From assembly GCA_009774585.1 (NCBI GenBank), contig VSOA01000016.1, positions 1-24,644 on the forward strand: a stretch of 24,644 bases of DNA. The letters are read 5' to 3'. This stretch comes from Lachnospiraceae bacterium (GTDB lineage: Bacteria > Bacillota > Clostridia > Lachnospirales > Lachnospiraceae). The notes beneath the pieces are model-generated. The model saw nothing but the letters and a program-made list of their open reading frames with translations. It was not told the DNA's origin and made no database searches. The position numbers were made by a program, and so were the translations under genes. Shown here piece by piece: positions 1 to 7,796 of this stretch (position 1 is its first letter; each line of letters starts with the position of its first letter).

Positions 1-479
1 ATCCTGAGGAAATGAAAGAACGTGAGGCTGCTCAGGAAGAAATACTGGATACTACCGGTATGAGCAAGGAAGAAATGGAACAACTCATGCAGGAACTTCA
101 AGAAGAAATGGAGCGAATCGAACAAGAGCTGGACGAAGCAATGAAGTCTGCAGAAAACCTGATGGAGGAATTCACGCAGGCAAGCAGTCAGGAAATGGAT
201 CCGCATGATCTGGAACTCCTTAAGAAAAAGCATCGCGCAGAAGAAATCCGCGACATTATGATGGCTGATTTGGAGTACCTCAAAGCCGTCTTTGACAAGC
301 TTGCCAAAGATAAAGAGTCCGCTTCCAGCGGCGTCGGAAATAATTCCGACACTTCCTCCTCCGATTCTTCCGGTGCTCCAAACGGCGTATCATTGGAACT
401 CGGCGGCGTAGAAATCCCCGTGGAAGCCGTCGAAGCCCCGTTGGAAATTGCCGGAACAAATGTAGACGTTACAGCATAA
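1..479 (+). CDS. Unknown acidic coiled-coil protein, 5' end outside the window
   Basis: The frame is already open at the left edge (Pro-Glu-Glu precede the first Met at base 12) and no well-spaced ribosome binding site precedes that Met, so this is probably the C-terminal part of a longer protein. Counting from that Met, residues 1 to about 105 are rich in Glu, Gln, Met and Lys with heptad-like spacing, as in a long alpha-helical coiled coil. Residues about 104-122 are a Ser/Asn/Asp linker, and the end is a short hydrophobic, Val/Glu-rich tail. I see no signal peptide, membrane segment or catalytic motif, and I do not recognise a family. It converges on ruvB, and I see no clear terminator in the 65 bases between them. 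Coding is supported by the long open frame and good codon structure; function is unknown. Confidence 0.6.
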   Translation, partial: PEEMKEREAAQEEILDTTGMSKEEMEQLMQELQEEMERIEQELDEAMKSAENLMEEFTQASSQEMDPHDLELLKKKHRAEEIRDIMMADLEYLKAVFDKLAKDKESASSGVGNNSDTSSSDSSGAPNGVSLELGGVEIPVEAVEAPLEIAGTNVDVTA

Positions 480-544
480 CCCGATATAAGGAAAATAGAA
501 ATCAAATAAACAGATGGAAGTCAGTTCCAACAGTAACTATGGCA

Positions 545-1546
545 CTATGATAAAGGAACTTCCAGTCCAAGATGATGATACGTATGCTCCGTGACAACTC
601 TGCCACGGGGCGTTCTGTTTAAAAAGCCGTTTTTAATCAGATATGGTTCATATACATCTTCTATCGTACCTGCATCCTCACCGATGGCGGCCGCCAATGT
701 ATCTAAACCGACTGGACCGCCGTTAAACTTATCTATCATGGTGCAAAGAATATTTCTGTCAATATGGTCTAATCCCATCTTGTCCACATCCATCAGGTCA
801 AGCGCCGTATTTGCAATTTCTTTCGTGATTGCGCCGTCATACTTAACCTGCGCAAAATCACGCACTCTTTTCAGAATACGATTCGCAAGCCGCGGCGTAC
901 CGCGACTTCGTCTGGCAAGTTCAACAGCGCCCTCATCGTCAATCTTTACACCGAGAATAACTGCGGAATGTTGGATAATCACTTTCAATTCTTCTACGGA
1001 ATAAAATTCAAGCCGATGAATCACTCCAAATCTGTCTCGCAGAGGCGCAGTAAGAAGACCTGCTCTTGTTGTCGCCCCGACTAAGGTAAAATGCGGCAAA
1101 TCAAGCCTGATAGAACGTGCAGAGGCGCCTTTTCCTATCATGATATCTATCGCATAATCTTCCATCGCCGGGTATAACACCTCTTCCACCTGACGATTCA
1201 ATCTGTGAATCTCATCCACAAAAAGTAAATCACCTTCCTGCAGATTATTTAGTATGGCAGCCATCTCTCCCGGTTTCTCAATTGCCGGTCCGCTCGTCAC
1301 TTTCATATGAACGCCCATTTCATTGGCGATAATGCCCGCCAGAGTGGTCTTACCAAGTCCGGGCGGTCCATAGAACAAAACATGATCCAATGCGTCATGA
1401 CGTTGTTTAGCAGCCTCGATATATACCTTCAGATTCTCCTTGATTTTGGTTTGACCGATATAGTCATCCAACGTCTGGGGACGCAAAGACCCTTCGATCT
1501 TGATATCTTCTTCTATTAAATTCGTTTCAATCATTCTGTTGCCCAT
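545..1546 (-). CDS. ruvB: Holliday junction branch migration ATPase RuvB
   Basis: RuvB is the hexameric AAA+ motor that works with RuvA to drive branch migration of Holliday junctions during recombinational repair in the cytoplasm. The predicted protein has 333 residues, normal for the family. Visible motifs are Walker A GPPGLGKT (residues 60-67), Walker B LLFVDEIHRL (about 107-116), the sensor motif GATTRAG, the arginine finger in PLRDRFG, and the C-terminal winged helix ending in TPRGRVVTEHTYHHLG. I chose the Met at 1546 because AGAGGA lies about 9 bases upstream; the open frame extends 17 codons further without better support. It is the last gene of the operon, 107 bases after ruvA, the usual ruvA-ruvB order. 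Identification is secure. Confidence 0.97.
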   Translation of the reverse strand: MGNRMIETNLIEEDIKIEGSLRPQTLDDYIGQTKIKENLKVYIEAAKQRHDALDHVLFYGPPGLGKTTLAGIIANEMGVHMKVTSGPAIEKPGEMAAILNNLQEGDLLFVDEIHRLNRQVEEVLYPAMEDYAIDIMIGKGASARSIRLDLPHFTLVGATTRAGLLTAPLRDRFGVIHRLEFYSVEELKVIIQHSAVILGVKIDDEGAVELARRSRGTPRLANRILKRVRDFAQVKYDGAITKEIANTALDLMDVDKMGLDHIDRNILCTMIDKFNGGPVGLDTLAAAIGEDAGTIEDVYEPYLIKNGFLNRTPRGRVVTEHTYHHLGLEVPLS

Positions 1547-1653
1547 ATCATAATATCCTCTGCATGTTCTGGTTCCGCATCTATCTTCGCTACGCAATAT
1601 ATAATCTGATACGGTTCGGCATCTGCGCGCACATCTTACACGCCGAATACAAA

Positions 1654-2277
1654 TCAGAACATATGCTTCAACGCCGCTTTCAAAATACTTTCCACCGTCG
1701 TATCTTCTGTCACTTCTACCTTCTTCACTGCACTTGTTGCATCAGATGCAGAATAGCCGAGCGCTACAAGCGCCTCAATTGCTTCTTTCCTCATCATATT
1801 GTCCGTTCCGGCGCTGCCTGTCAAAGTGCTGCCTGCATCCTCTACGGGACCGCCAAGCCCGTGCAGAGTATCTTCGAACGATATTTTGTCACGCAAATCA
1901 AGAATCACTCGTTCTGCTGTCTTATTGCCCACCCCCGGCGCCTTCGCAATTGATTTTGCATCACCTGCCATGATCGCAAAGCGCAGAGCATCTGCATTCA
2001 TAACAGACAAAATGGCGAGACCGCCTTTGGGTCCAATCCCATTTACCGTAATCAGCTTCTTGAATATCTCTAAATCGTCTCTGGTCAGAAAACCGTAAAG
2101 CGAAAAGCTATCTTCCCTCACAAGCGTATAAGTATATATTTTCACTTCACTGCCGATTCCCGGTAACACTTCCGTCGTAGTTGTGGATACTTTTACATTA
2201 TAGCCGATATTTGCCACTTCCACAACGATGTTGTCTTCTGCGATTTCTTCTAATGTTCCTTTTAAATAGGCGTACAT
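1654..2277 (-). CDS. ruvA: Holliday junction binding protein RuvA
   Basis: RuvA binds the four-way DNA junction as a tetramer or octamer and loads RuvB. The protein has 207 residues, close to the usual 190-205. The N-terminal OB-fold begins MYAYLKGTLEEI. Two helix-hairpin-helix motifs are visible: VNGIGPKGGLAILS (about residues 78-91) and APGVGNKTAERVILDL (about 114-129). After a flexible linker comes the C-terminal RuvB-binding helical domain, containing EAIEALVALGYSASDA. CAGGAG precedes the ATG with normal spacing. It lies 71 bases downstream of the Gx transporter gene and is probably cotranscribed with it. The pairing with ruvB confirms the call. Confidence 0.97.
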   Translation of the reverse strand: MYAYLKGTLEEIAEDNIVVEVANIGYNVKVSTTTTEVLPGIGSEVKIYTYTLVREDSFSLYGFLTRDDLEIFKKLITVNGIGPKGGLAILSVMNADALRFAIMAGDAKSIAKAPGVGNKTAERVILDLRDKISFEDTLHGLGGPVEDAGSTLTGSAGTDNMMRKEAIEALVALGYSASDATSAVKKVEVTEDTTVESILKAALKHMF

Positions 2278-2348
2278 ATCTTTCTCCTGTCTCAGCGTGA
2301 TTATTTATATTTTGAATAACTCTTTATACTTTGAATCGTCGTATCTTA

Positions 2349-2948
2349 TTATCTGCGTCGGTTTTCTGTCCGATACTCCCTGCTCCCCATATACTTTTCC
2401 AGATAAGGTCTAAGTTCCATTGCCACAATGCCAAGCGCCGCTCCTGTAATCGTACCTGCCGCTATTAGAAACGGTATGTAATAACCTACATAGAATGTCT
2501 TCACAACAAACATTGCTACGATAATCTGTCCGATATTGTGCGCCACTCCGCCAAGAATACTCACGCCGACTATAGAAAAACACCGCATTTTTTTACCGGA
2601 TAACATAGCGGCAAAACTTAACACCGCTCCCGCCAACGCATACATAATCGCATATAGATTACTGAACAGGAACCCTGACAGAACAATACGCAATGCATTG
2701 ACTAAAAAAGCTTCTTTTGTCATACTTTGTTTCGCAATGCAGAGCCCTCCTTCTTCTGGTTCACTAATACATCTGCTCCTCAGAGATATTTGTCCTTCCT
2801 CTCCCTGATACAATAATAGGACAACAATCAAATTAGGCAGTCCCAGCTTCATTCCCGGAATACCGAAAGGAATCGGAATCAATGACTCTATATAGGCAAG
2901 AATCAGAGCAAGCGACAAGAAAAATCCCAGTTGTACCGTTTTCTTCAT
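2349..2948 (-). CDS. Gx transporter family membrane protein (EetB / heptaprenyl-PP synthase component I-like)
   Basis: This is a small integral membrane protein of 199 residues with about five hydrophobic segments. The family signatures are IPFGIPGMKLGLPNLIVVLLL near residues 27-47, NALRIVLSGFLFSN, the Gly-rich GVSILGGVAHNIGQIIVAM, and AAGTITGAALGIVAMEL. The family is annotated as Gx transporter or heptaprenyl diphosphate synthase component I and resembles S-component-like vitamin or quinone-precursor transporters; its substrate is not established. The start codon overlaps the stop of the NusG-II gene by one base (TAATG), so translation is probably coupled. An odd hydrophilic stretch of about 25 residues (roughly 49-75, with EGQ, RCISEPEEGG and CIAKQ) separates two membrane segments that are normally joined by a short loop. 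Confidence 0.85.
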   Translation of the reverse strand: MKKTVQLGFFLSLALILAYIESLIPIPFGIPGMKLGLPNLIVVLLLYQGEEGQISLRSRCISEPEEGGLCIAKQSMTKEAFLVNALRIVLSGFLFSNLYAIMYALAGAVLSFAAMLSGKKMRCFSIVGVSILGGVAHNIGQIIVAMFVVKTFYVGYYIPFLIAAGTITGAALGIVAMELRPYLEKYMGSREYRTENRRR

Positions 2949-3490
2949 TATCCAGCCACCCCGTCTAAGCTCTCATTCGATTCGTCTTCCGATTTACCAT
3001 CCGGATCCGGACTTCCCGGCTGCTGCATCTTAAAATCATTACGGCTCCTTATTTCGATGACCAATTTATTCGGCAGACAGATGATGCTCTCTCTGTCATT
3101 CTTAATCGGTATATGCTGCACACAAATCTGGTCCCGGCAATCGGCAGCTTCCATACTAACGCTCCCATCCACAACAGACAAAAGATTATAATGCTGCGCT
3201 TCGGGCAAATCCAGATACTGCTCTGAGTGCATAATATGGATATCCTGACCGTTCTCCCGATATTCTATCAGATAGTAGTGTGGATAAACCGATACGTCTT
3301 CCATATCAATACGGTACAGTTCCATACCATCATGTGAAATTGTAACAATACTGCCACTTCTACGATTTGTAATAAAAAAAATACCCAAAAAAACTGCCAT
3401 AAGCAGACATCCTGCTATCAAGATATAGTCTGCCTTTGTCATAAAATGTATGATATTCTGTGGTCTGTTATTTGATTTCAACTTTTCCAT
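2948..3490 (-). CDS. NusG domain II-containing membrane-anchored protein (EetA-like)
   Basis: The protein has 180 residues from the Met at 3490. A short basic N-terminus is followed by one membrane segment (about residues 20-40, ILIAGCLLMAVFLGIFF), then an extracytoplasmic NusG-II domain. The hallmark is the C-terminal block ADCRDQICVQ followed by ICLPNKLVIEI. The two Cys of CRDQIC are typical of this family. The tail is Pro/Asp/Ser-rich. The function is not firmly known; the family occurs with Gx transporters and in flavin-based extracellular electron transfer loci. I prefer 3490 over an in-frame ATG at 3508 because 3508 lies inside a hairpin arm, whereas 3490 lies about 7 bases downstream of a good -10 box. 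Neither start has a ribosome binding site, which suggests a leaderless mRNA. Confidence 0.85.
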   Translation of the reverse strand: MEKLKSNNRPQNIIHFMTKADYILIAGCLLMAVFLGIFFITNRRSGSIVTISHDGMELYRIDMEDVSVYPHYYLIEYRENGQDIHIMHSEQYLDLPEAQHYNLLSVVDGSVSMEAADCRDQICVQHIPIKNDRESIICLPNKLVIEIRSRNDFKMQQPGSPDPDGKSEDESNESLDGVAG

Positions 3491-3491
3491 A

Positions 3492-3542
3492 AAAACATCA
3501 TAGCACACCCGAACATACGTTTCAAGTGTGCTATGATGTTTT
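3492..3542 (-). terminator. Long perfect hairpin, probable terminator of the GH42 remnant
   Basis: Bases 3492-3508 and 3526-3542 are perfect 17-base inverted repeats (arm AAAACATCATAGCACAC) with a 17-base loop. On the minus strand the structure begins 22 bases after the stop of the GH42 remnant and ends in a T run (3491-3496), as in an intrinsic terminator. It also contains the promoter of the following operon. An alternative role is an operator for a dimeric repressor. Confidence 0.7.
3497..3525 (-). promoter_or_regulatory. Strong SigA-type promoter of the NusG-II/Gx/ruvAB operon
   Basis: On the minus strand TTGAAA (3525-3520) is followed after exactly 17 bases by TATGAT (3502-3497), each one base from consensus. 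The expected transcription start, about 7 bases after the -10 box, falls on the A of the ATG at 3490. The -35 box lies in the loop of the hairpin described separately and the -10 box lies in its stem. Confidence 0.7.
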
Positions 3543-3564
3543 CTGTGCGGAATTTGCTACAATA

Positions 3565-4591
3565 TTAATTATAACAAGATAAATCATAAACCGCCGTTCC
3601 GTATGCCGGAAGCGTGCAGTTCCCGGATAAGATTTCTTCCGAATATAATAATTTTGCCGATTTTTTAAGTGTATATGGTACTTCCTGTGCCTGAAAATTT
3701 AATATGAACAAAAATTTACGTTCTTCTTTCCGGCGCATAATGAGTTCCAGTGTTTCCGGCGCCTCAATATATTCCGCAAAGGGGTTATCAATTTCGGTGT
3801 ATTCAAACAGCTTCGTCACATTACTTTCAGAAAATATTTCCTGCTCACTCCTACGACTCACTCTGCGATGCCATGAGTCCACTTCCGCATCCCACTCGTT
3901 GTCATAATCTTTGATGAGTGCAAACGACGCCATATATTCCGCTCCACAGACCGGATTTAATTTCTGCAATTTAGAATAAAAGTCCTTAATCTCCGCCAGT
4001 TTTCTGTTATCCCGGTTATCATAATCCAGAATTCCGTGCCAGTAAATTTCCGTTCCTACAGTACAGGTTCGCCAGCGGAAAAAAGAAATGAAATCTGCTC
4101 CATGCGCCACACTCTGCATTGCCCACAAGGTAAGCTGTCCCGGTCGCGGTGCCGATAATTGCCGGATGCGTGCCGTAATGCATTGCTTCTTTTTCAACAA
4201 TCCTCGCGCAGAATTTCTGATAGACAGGCGAGTTATAATTATAGTGCCGTCGTCCGCCATGACGGTACAAAGTACCGTCTTTGGATGCATTTAACACTTC
4301 CGGATATTTTTCAGTCAGCCATGCCGGCGGTGTTGCCGTAGGCGTTCCGAATATTACTTTCATTCCTTTATCACTGCATAAATCCAAAAAACTGTCAAAA
4401 AAGTCAAATGTAAACATCCCTTCCTCGGGTTCTATTTTATTCCATGCAAATTCAGCGATACGGACAACCGTAATTCCGGCATCAAGCATCCTGTCTAAAT
4501 CCTGCGCCCACAGTTTCCAGTCCCAATGCTCCGGATAATAGCATACCCCCATCGTCATCTTGGTCCATTTGTAATTCTGTTTGGTGTTCAT
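3565..4591 (-). pseudogene. GH42 beta-galactosidase remnant with internal deletions and frameshift
   Basis: The N-terminal part (minus strand from 4591) reads as GH42: MGVCYYPEHWDWKLWAQDL, VRIAEFAWNKIEPEEG, FGTPTATPPAWL and HYGTHPAIIG. Near 4145-4155 the sequence jumps, in another frame, to a downstream part of the same family: RPGQLTLWAMQSVAHGADF, FFRWRTC and WHGILDYDNRDNRKL. This removes the region holding the acid/base Glu (in the usual NEF motif) and the nucleophile Glu. A second, in-frame loss lies around 3835-3870, where DSWHRRV runs almost directly into NVTKLFEYTEIDNPFAEYIE. The remnant is about 1.03 kb, against roughly 2 kb for an intact gene, so it cannot be active. GGAGA before the ATG and the hairpin after the stop are still present, which suggests recent decay. 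Confidence 0.9.
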
Positions 4592-4669
4592 CCCAGTAAT
4601 ATCTCCGTTTTATCAATCTATTTTCACGTCATCTATATTTGACATCATTATAATTCACTCATAATTTTC

Positions 4670-5608
4670 TCATAATTTCCCAAGCAGTGCAGGCAGATGG
4701 TTCTGCAAGAAATTATCCTGACCGTCGGATAATCCTTGCGCATTCAATTCCTGCACAATAATATTGCATACGGCTTCTATAATCAGCACTCTGCCGTCAT
4801 TGGTATTCAGATGATACACATAATCGTCTGCCGATACACCTTCCCATGCCTCCGCCGGGTCCACCGTATAGAGCAGATTCAGCATATCGCCGATTTCGGC
4901 GCCGACTGACAGTCCCTTCATCCCCCTGTGAATCCACTTATCATAAGGCGCATACTTTTGGTTCAAAAGATACACTACCTTCATACTTTCCCTGATAAAT
5001 TCCGTCAATGCAAGTTCTGCTGCAATCCGTTCCCCTCGTTTCATAGCTCTCGCATAGTTATACTGACCTGCCTGTGCTGCTTTCGCCATGCACTGTACAA
5101 GGCGGCGAATCCAGACTTCCCTCGGATAGTAATGAAGCAGACTGTCACGGACTGATGTAAATACGCCGAATCTGTCTTCAAATACTTTGCCGTTCGTAGC
5201 AGTCGCCAGGTTTTCTTCGTTTACGTCCAGCCATTCCTGACTTGTTTCCGGAATTTTATCGCATCCAAGGATTCCCGCATAGAAATCTTCCAGACACAAC
5301 ACACCCACTCTTCCCTGCCCCTGCTCTTGTACGACACGTCCGCTAAATCCCATAAATTCCTGCGGTAATGCCTCGTATGCCCTCTGTATTTCTTCACCAT
5401 ACTTCCTATAAGTTTCCCTCGGAAGCCAAATACAAAAAGAAGGACCATAATCATGGTCCGTAGATATCTCATCGTCGAAGCCGAAACATTCTGAGCCTTG
5501 TCCAACAAGCCCCATCGCCGCCCGTCCGATCACTTGCGGAAACCTTTCCTCAAGCATCTGTCTGCCGTATGTCTCATAATATTTTTCTGCCAGTTCCAAC
5601 CCTTTCAT
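4670..5608 (-). CDS. DUF4037 nucleotidyltransferase-like protein
   Basis: The protein has 312 residues and matches the DUF4037 family. The defining motif is near the N-terminus: GQGSECFGFDDEISTDHDYG (about residues 36-55), which resembles the Gly-Ser and paired-Asp motif of the nucleotidyltransferase fold (GS...DxDxG). An all-alpha C-terminal region follows (RRLVQCMAKAAQAGQYNYAR, ESMKVVYLLNQKYAPYDKW), reminiscent of the helical bundle that accompanies such domains. The target is unknown; transfer of a nucleotide to a small molecule or protein is an inference from the fold. GGGAGA lies about 10 bases before the ATG. It stands between the TPR gene and the GH42 remnant, and nothing in the context fixes its role. 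Confidence 0.8.
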   Translation of the reverse strand: MKGLELAEKYYETYGRQMLEERFPQVIGRAAMGLVGQGSECFGFDDEISTDHDYGPSFCIWLPRETYRKYGEEIQRAYEALPQEFMGFSGRVVQEQGQGRVGVLCLEDFYAGILGCDKIPETSQEWLDVNEENLATATNGKVFEDRFGVFTSVRDSLLHYYPREVWIRRLVQCMAKAAQAGQYNYARAMKRGERIAAELALTEFIRESMKVVYLLNQKYAPYDKWIHRGMKGLSVGAEIGDMLNLLYTVDPAEAWEGVSADDYVYHLNTNDGRVLIIEAVCNIIVQELNAQGLSDGQDNFLQNHLPALLGKL

Positions 5609-5714
5609 AGTGCAATGCTCTCCCTATTCTATGAATACTTACTCCTCATTATTTGATATAATCTTATTTACGACGGCAAAATAGGTTATCTGATTGCTAA
5701 TCACAATATTGGTG

Positions 5715-6572
5715 CTATTGAATAAGACTTTTCACTTTCTTGGCTTCATCAAGATAATTCTTCTGTTTCGCTGCTTCGCCCAGCCTCTCGCACACAGCAG
5801 CACAGTTCTCGCACAGTATGGCATAACTCATATTCTCACCGAAGTGAAGTTTCACCTCCTGAAGCGCTTTCTCATAATACTCTAATGCTTTCTCATAGTC
5901 TTCCATCCGATACCAAGCCTCGGCGACACCCGCAAGCGCTCCGCTGTAATGCGCATCGGTATTTTCTCCGCTTTGCCCGAACAAAGACAGCGCTTTTTCC
6001 AGCAGTTCTTTTGCCTTCTGCGCCTGCGATACCTTAAAATATAACAGCGCCAGATTTGTTAATGTCGTAGCTGTTTCCATCTCACCGCCTTTCAGCGTCT
6101 CGATAATCTCAAGCGCCTTCTTGGCATAAGCAATCGCCTCTTCATTTTCGTTCATTTTCTCAAGCAGAATGCTCATATTATTATACAATCCTGCATAGCG
6201 ATAGTCCTGCGGCGACAAAATTGCATCATATATCTGCAACGACTGTTTATAAAACCGAAGCGCCGTCTCATAGTCGCCTGCGGCACGATAAGCCGTGGCA
6301 GCGTTTAGAAGGGTAGTCGCAAAGTGTTCGGTATGCTCCATCTGCAATTCTTCCATCAGGAGGAGTACATCCTCCGCCGCCGCATACGCTTTCTCAAAAG
6401 CAGATACACTGCGGTAGAATCCAATCATTTCATTACAGATGGAAATATATGCCCCATAATCCTCTTCCGTTTTTGCCTGCTCTAAAGAAGATACAAGAAA
6501 AGGATCGACCTGTCCAATCTCCTGTTTTGCGAAATAAGAGTCCAAAGTCTCATAAAATTTGTCTACATTCAT
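5715..6572 (-). CDS. Tetratricopeptide repeat protein
   Basis: The protein has 285 residues and is almost entirely built of TPR helices. Repeats are easy to see: AYRAAGDYETALRFYKQSLQ, MNENEEAIAYAKKALEII, LALLYFKVSQAQKAKELLEK and AWYRMEDYEKALEYYEKAL. There is no signal peptide, membrane segment or catalytic domain, so it is probably a cytoplasmic scaffold or binding protein. I chose the ATG at 6572; a TTG two codons upstream (6578) is closer to the AAAGGA and could be used instead. It begins 57 bases after hflC and probably belongs to the hflK-hflC transcript, but a link to membrane protein quality control is only suggested by position. Confidence 0.9.
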   Translation of the reverse strand: MNVDKFYETLDSYFAKQEIGQVDPFLVSSLEQAKTEEDYGAYISICNEMIGFYRSVSAFEKAYAAAEDVLLLMEELQMEHTEHFATTLLNAATAYRAAGDYETALRFYKQSLQIYDAILSPQDYRYAGLYNNMSILLEKMNENEEAIAYAKKALEIIETLKGGEMETATTLTNLALLYFKVSQAQKAKELLEKALSLFGQSGENTDAHYSGALAGVAEAWYRMEDYEKALEYYEKALQEVKLHFGENMSYAILCENCAAVCERLGEAAKQKNYLDEAKKVKSLIQ

Positions 6573-6628
6573 CGTCAAACCAATCCTTTCCGTGATTATG
6601 ATGCAACAGCTCTTTCCTATCTGTCTTA

Positions 6629-7699
6629 CTAATACTGGCCGTTAAAAATCTGAGCCACCGGCGAATCGTCAGATAAGATAATTGTTTTATTATCTCCGGT
6701 GATGCTGCCCTTAATCGCGTCAAGTGCACGGACAAAGGAATAGAAATCCATCTTCTCCGGATTTGCATAGGCATCCGATAAGATACGCATGTACTCCGCT
6801 TCACCTTCTGCAATCGTGGCTTCTGCCTGCGCCTGTGCGTCGGACAGCATGATAGAAACTTCTTTATCCGTCGTATTTTCTATCATCTTAGCTTCTGATT
6901 TACCTTCCGCCGTGTACTGCGCGGCAATATTTTCACGCTCCGAAATCATACGCGCATATACCGCCTGCTTATTGTCGTCCGGCAAATCAAGCTTCTTGAC
7001 ATCCACCACTACAATCTCAATGCCGTACTGTTCTTCCACATGATTAATCTGCGTCATGATTTCTTCGGTCAGGGAAGTAATTTCGATGACTTCTTCCTTT
7101 GGTTCGGATAAAACCATATCGTTGTTTGTCACATTCGTTTCGCCTTCATCTACCGTAATCGTCATCTTGCCGTCACGGCTTCGTATAACCTCGTCCTGTT
7201 TCATATTGGAAATGGTATTCTTTGTCGCATTATATACGATGGCATCAATACGGCTCTCCGCGTTGGTGACAGAACAGCTCAGCGTCTGTGCGAATTTTAA
7301 CGGATCAGTCACATGCCACAGCACGTAACTGTCCACAATCATCGTCTTCTTGTCGGACGTGATCACATCCGATGCCGGAAGGTCATAGAGTAACAACTCC
7401 TTCGGAATGGTGTCCACAGACTCCACAAAGGGAATCTTGAAAGTAAGACCCGACTCTGTCACAACGCGCTGTACCCTTCCGAACTGTCTGATCAGCTTAA
7501 ACTGGTTCTGTTTTGTAATCACCATCGAATTTCCCAGCACAACTGCCGCGGCAATAAACACAAGCACTGCCACAACGCCGAACCCGGAACCTTTTTTCTT
7601 ATCTCCCTTTGTTTTTTTCTTGGAGCCGTTCGAGTTAAAATATTCGACATTGTCCGTATTACTATTTGTATGGTTCATATTCTGATTATAGTCTGCCAT
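6629..7699 (-). CDS. hflC: SPFH-domain protein HflC, modulator of FtsH protease
   Basis: HflC pairs with HflK in a membrane complex that surrounds and modulates the FtsH protease. The protein has 356 residues. It has an Asn-rich, Lys-rich N-terminus, one membrane segment (GVVAVLVFIAAAVVLGNSMV, about residues 41-60), then the SPFH/band-7 domain (NQFKLIRQFGRVQRVVTESG, YVLWHVTDPLKFAQTL) and a coiled region with EAKMIENTTDKEVSIMLSDA and AQAEATIAEGEAEYMRIL. An acidic insertion (around DEGETNVTNNDMVLSEPKEE) lies within the SPFH domain. The Met at 7699 has AGGA 7 bases upstream and is preferred to the one at 7711. The neighbouring hflK confirms the assignment. Confidence 0.93.
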   Translation of the reverse strand: MADYNQNMNHTNSNTDNVEYFNSNGSKKKTKGDKKKGSGFGVVAVLVFIAAAVVLGNSMVITKQNQFKLIRQFGRVQRVVTESGLTFKIPFVESVDTIPKELLLYDLPASDVITSDKKTMIVDSYVLWHVTDPLKFAQTLSCSVTNAESRIDAIVYNATKNTISNMKQDEVIRSRDGKMTITVDEGETNVTNNDMVLSEPKEEVIEITSLTEEIMTQINHVEEQYGIEIVVVDVKKLDLPDDNKQAVYARMISERENIAAQYTAEGKSEAKMIENTTDKEVSIMLSDAQAQAEATIAEGEAEYMRILSDAYANPEKMDFYSFVRALDAIKGSITGDNKTIILSDDSPVAQIFNGQY

Positions 7700-7796
7700 G
7701 ATTTTCCTCATCTCTGCGCTGCTTACTATGTTAATCCCTTCATGGATTCCGAGTTTGTGTCAAGCCGCGCGCAAACACAACTCGCGTGTATCCGCA

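Noticed and set aside
480..544. Bidirectional terminator between the left-end gene and ruvB
   Set aside because: I found no stem of useful length near either stop followed by a T run. GGAAGT and ACTTCC are too far apart and one lies in ruvB.
3526..3542. TATGAT on the plus strand in the right arm of the 3492-3542 hairpin as a second promoter
   Set aside because: It is the mirror copy from the inverted repeat. The plus strand has no -35-like sequence 16-18 bases upstream and no plus-strand gene follows.
4019..4591. Two separate genes in the GH42 region, one for each frame
   Set aside because: Both frames match successive parts of the same enzyme family, and the second lacks a start signal. 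A single frameshifted remnant explains them.
5691..5703. Small hairpin TGATT-GCT-AATCA after the TPR gene as a terminator
   Set aside because: The stem is only five weak base pairs and no T run follows on the minus strand.
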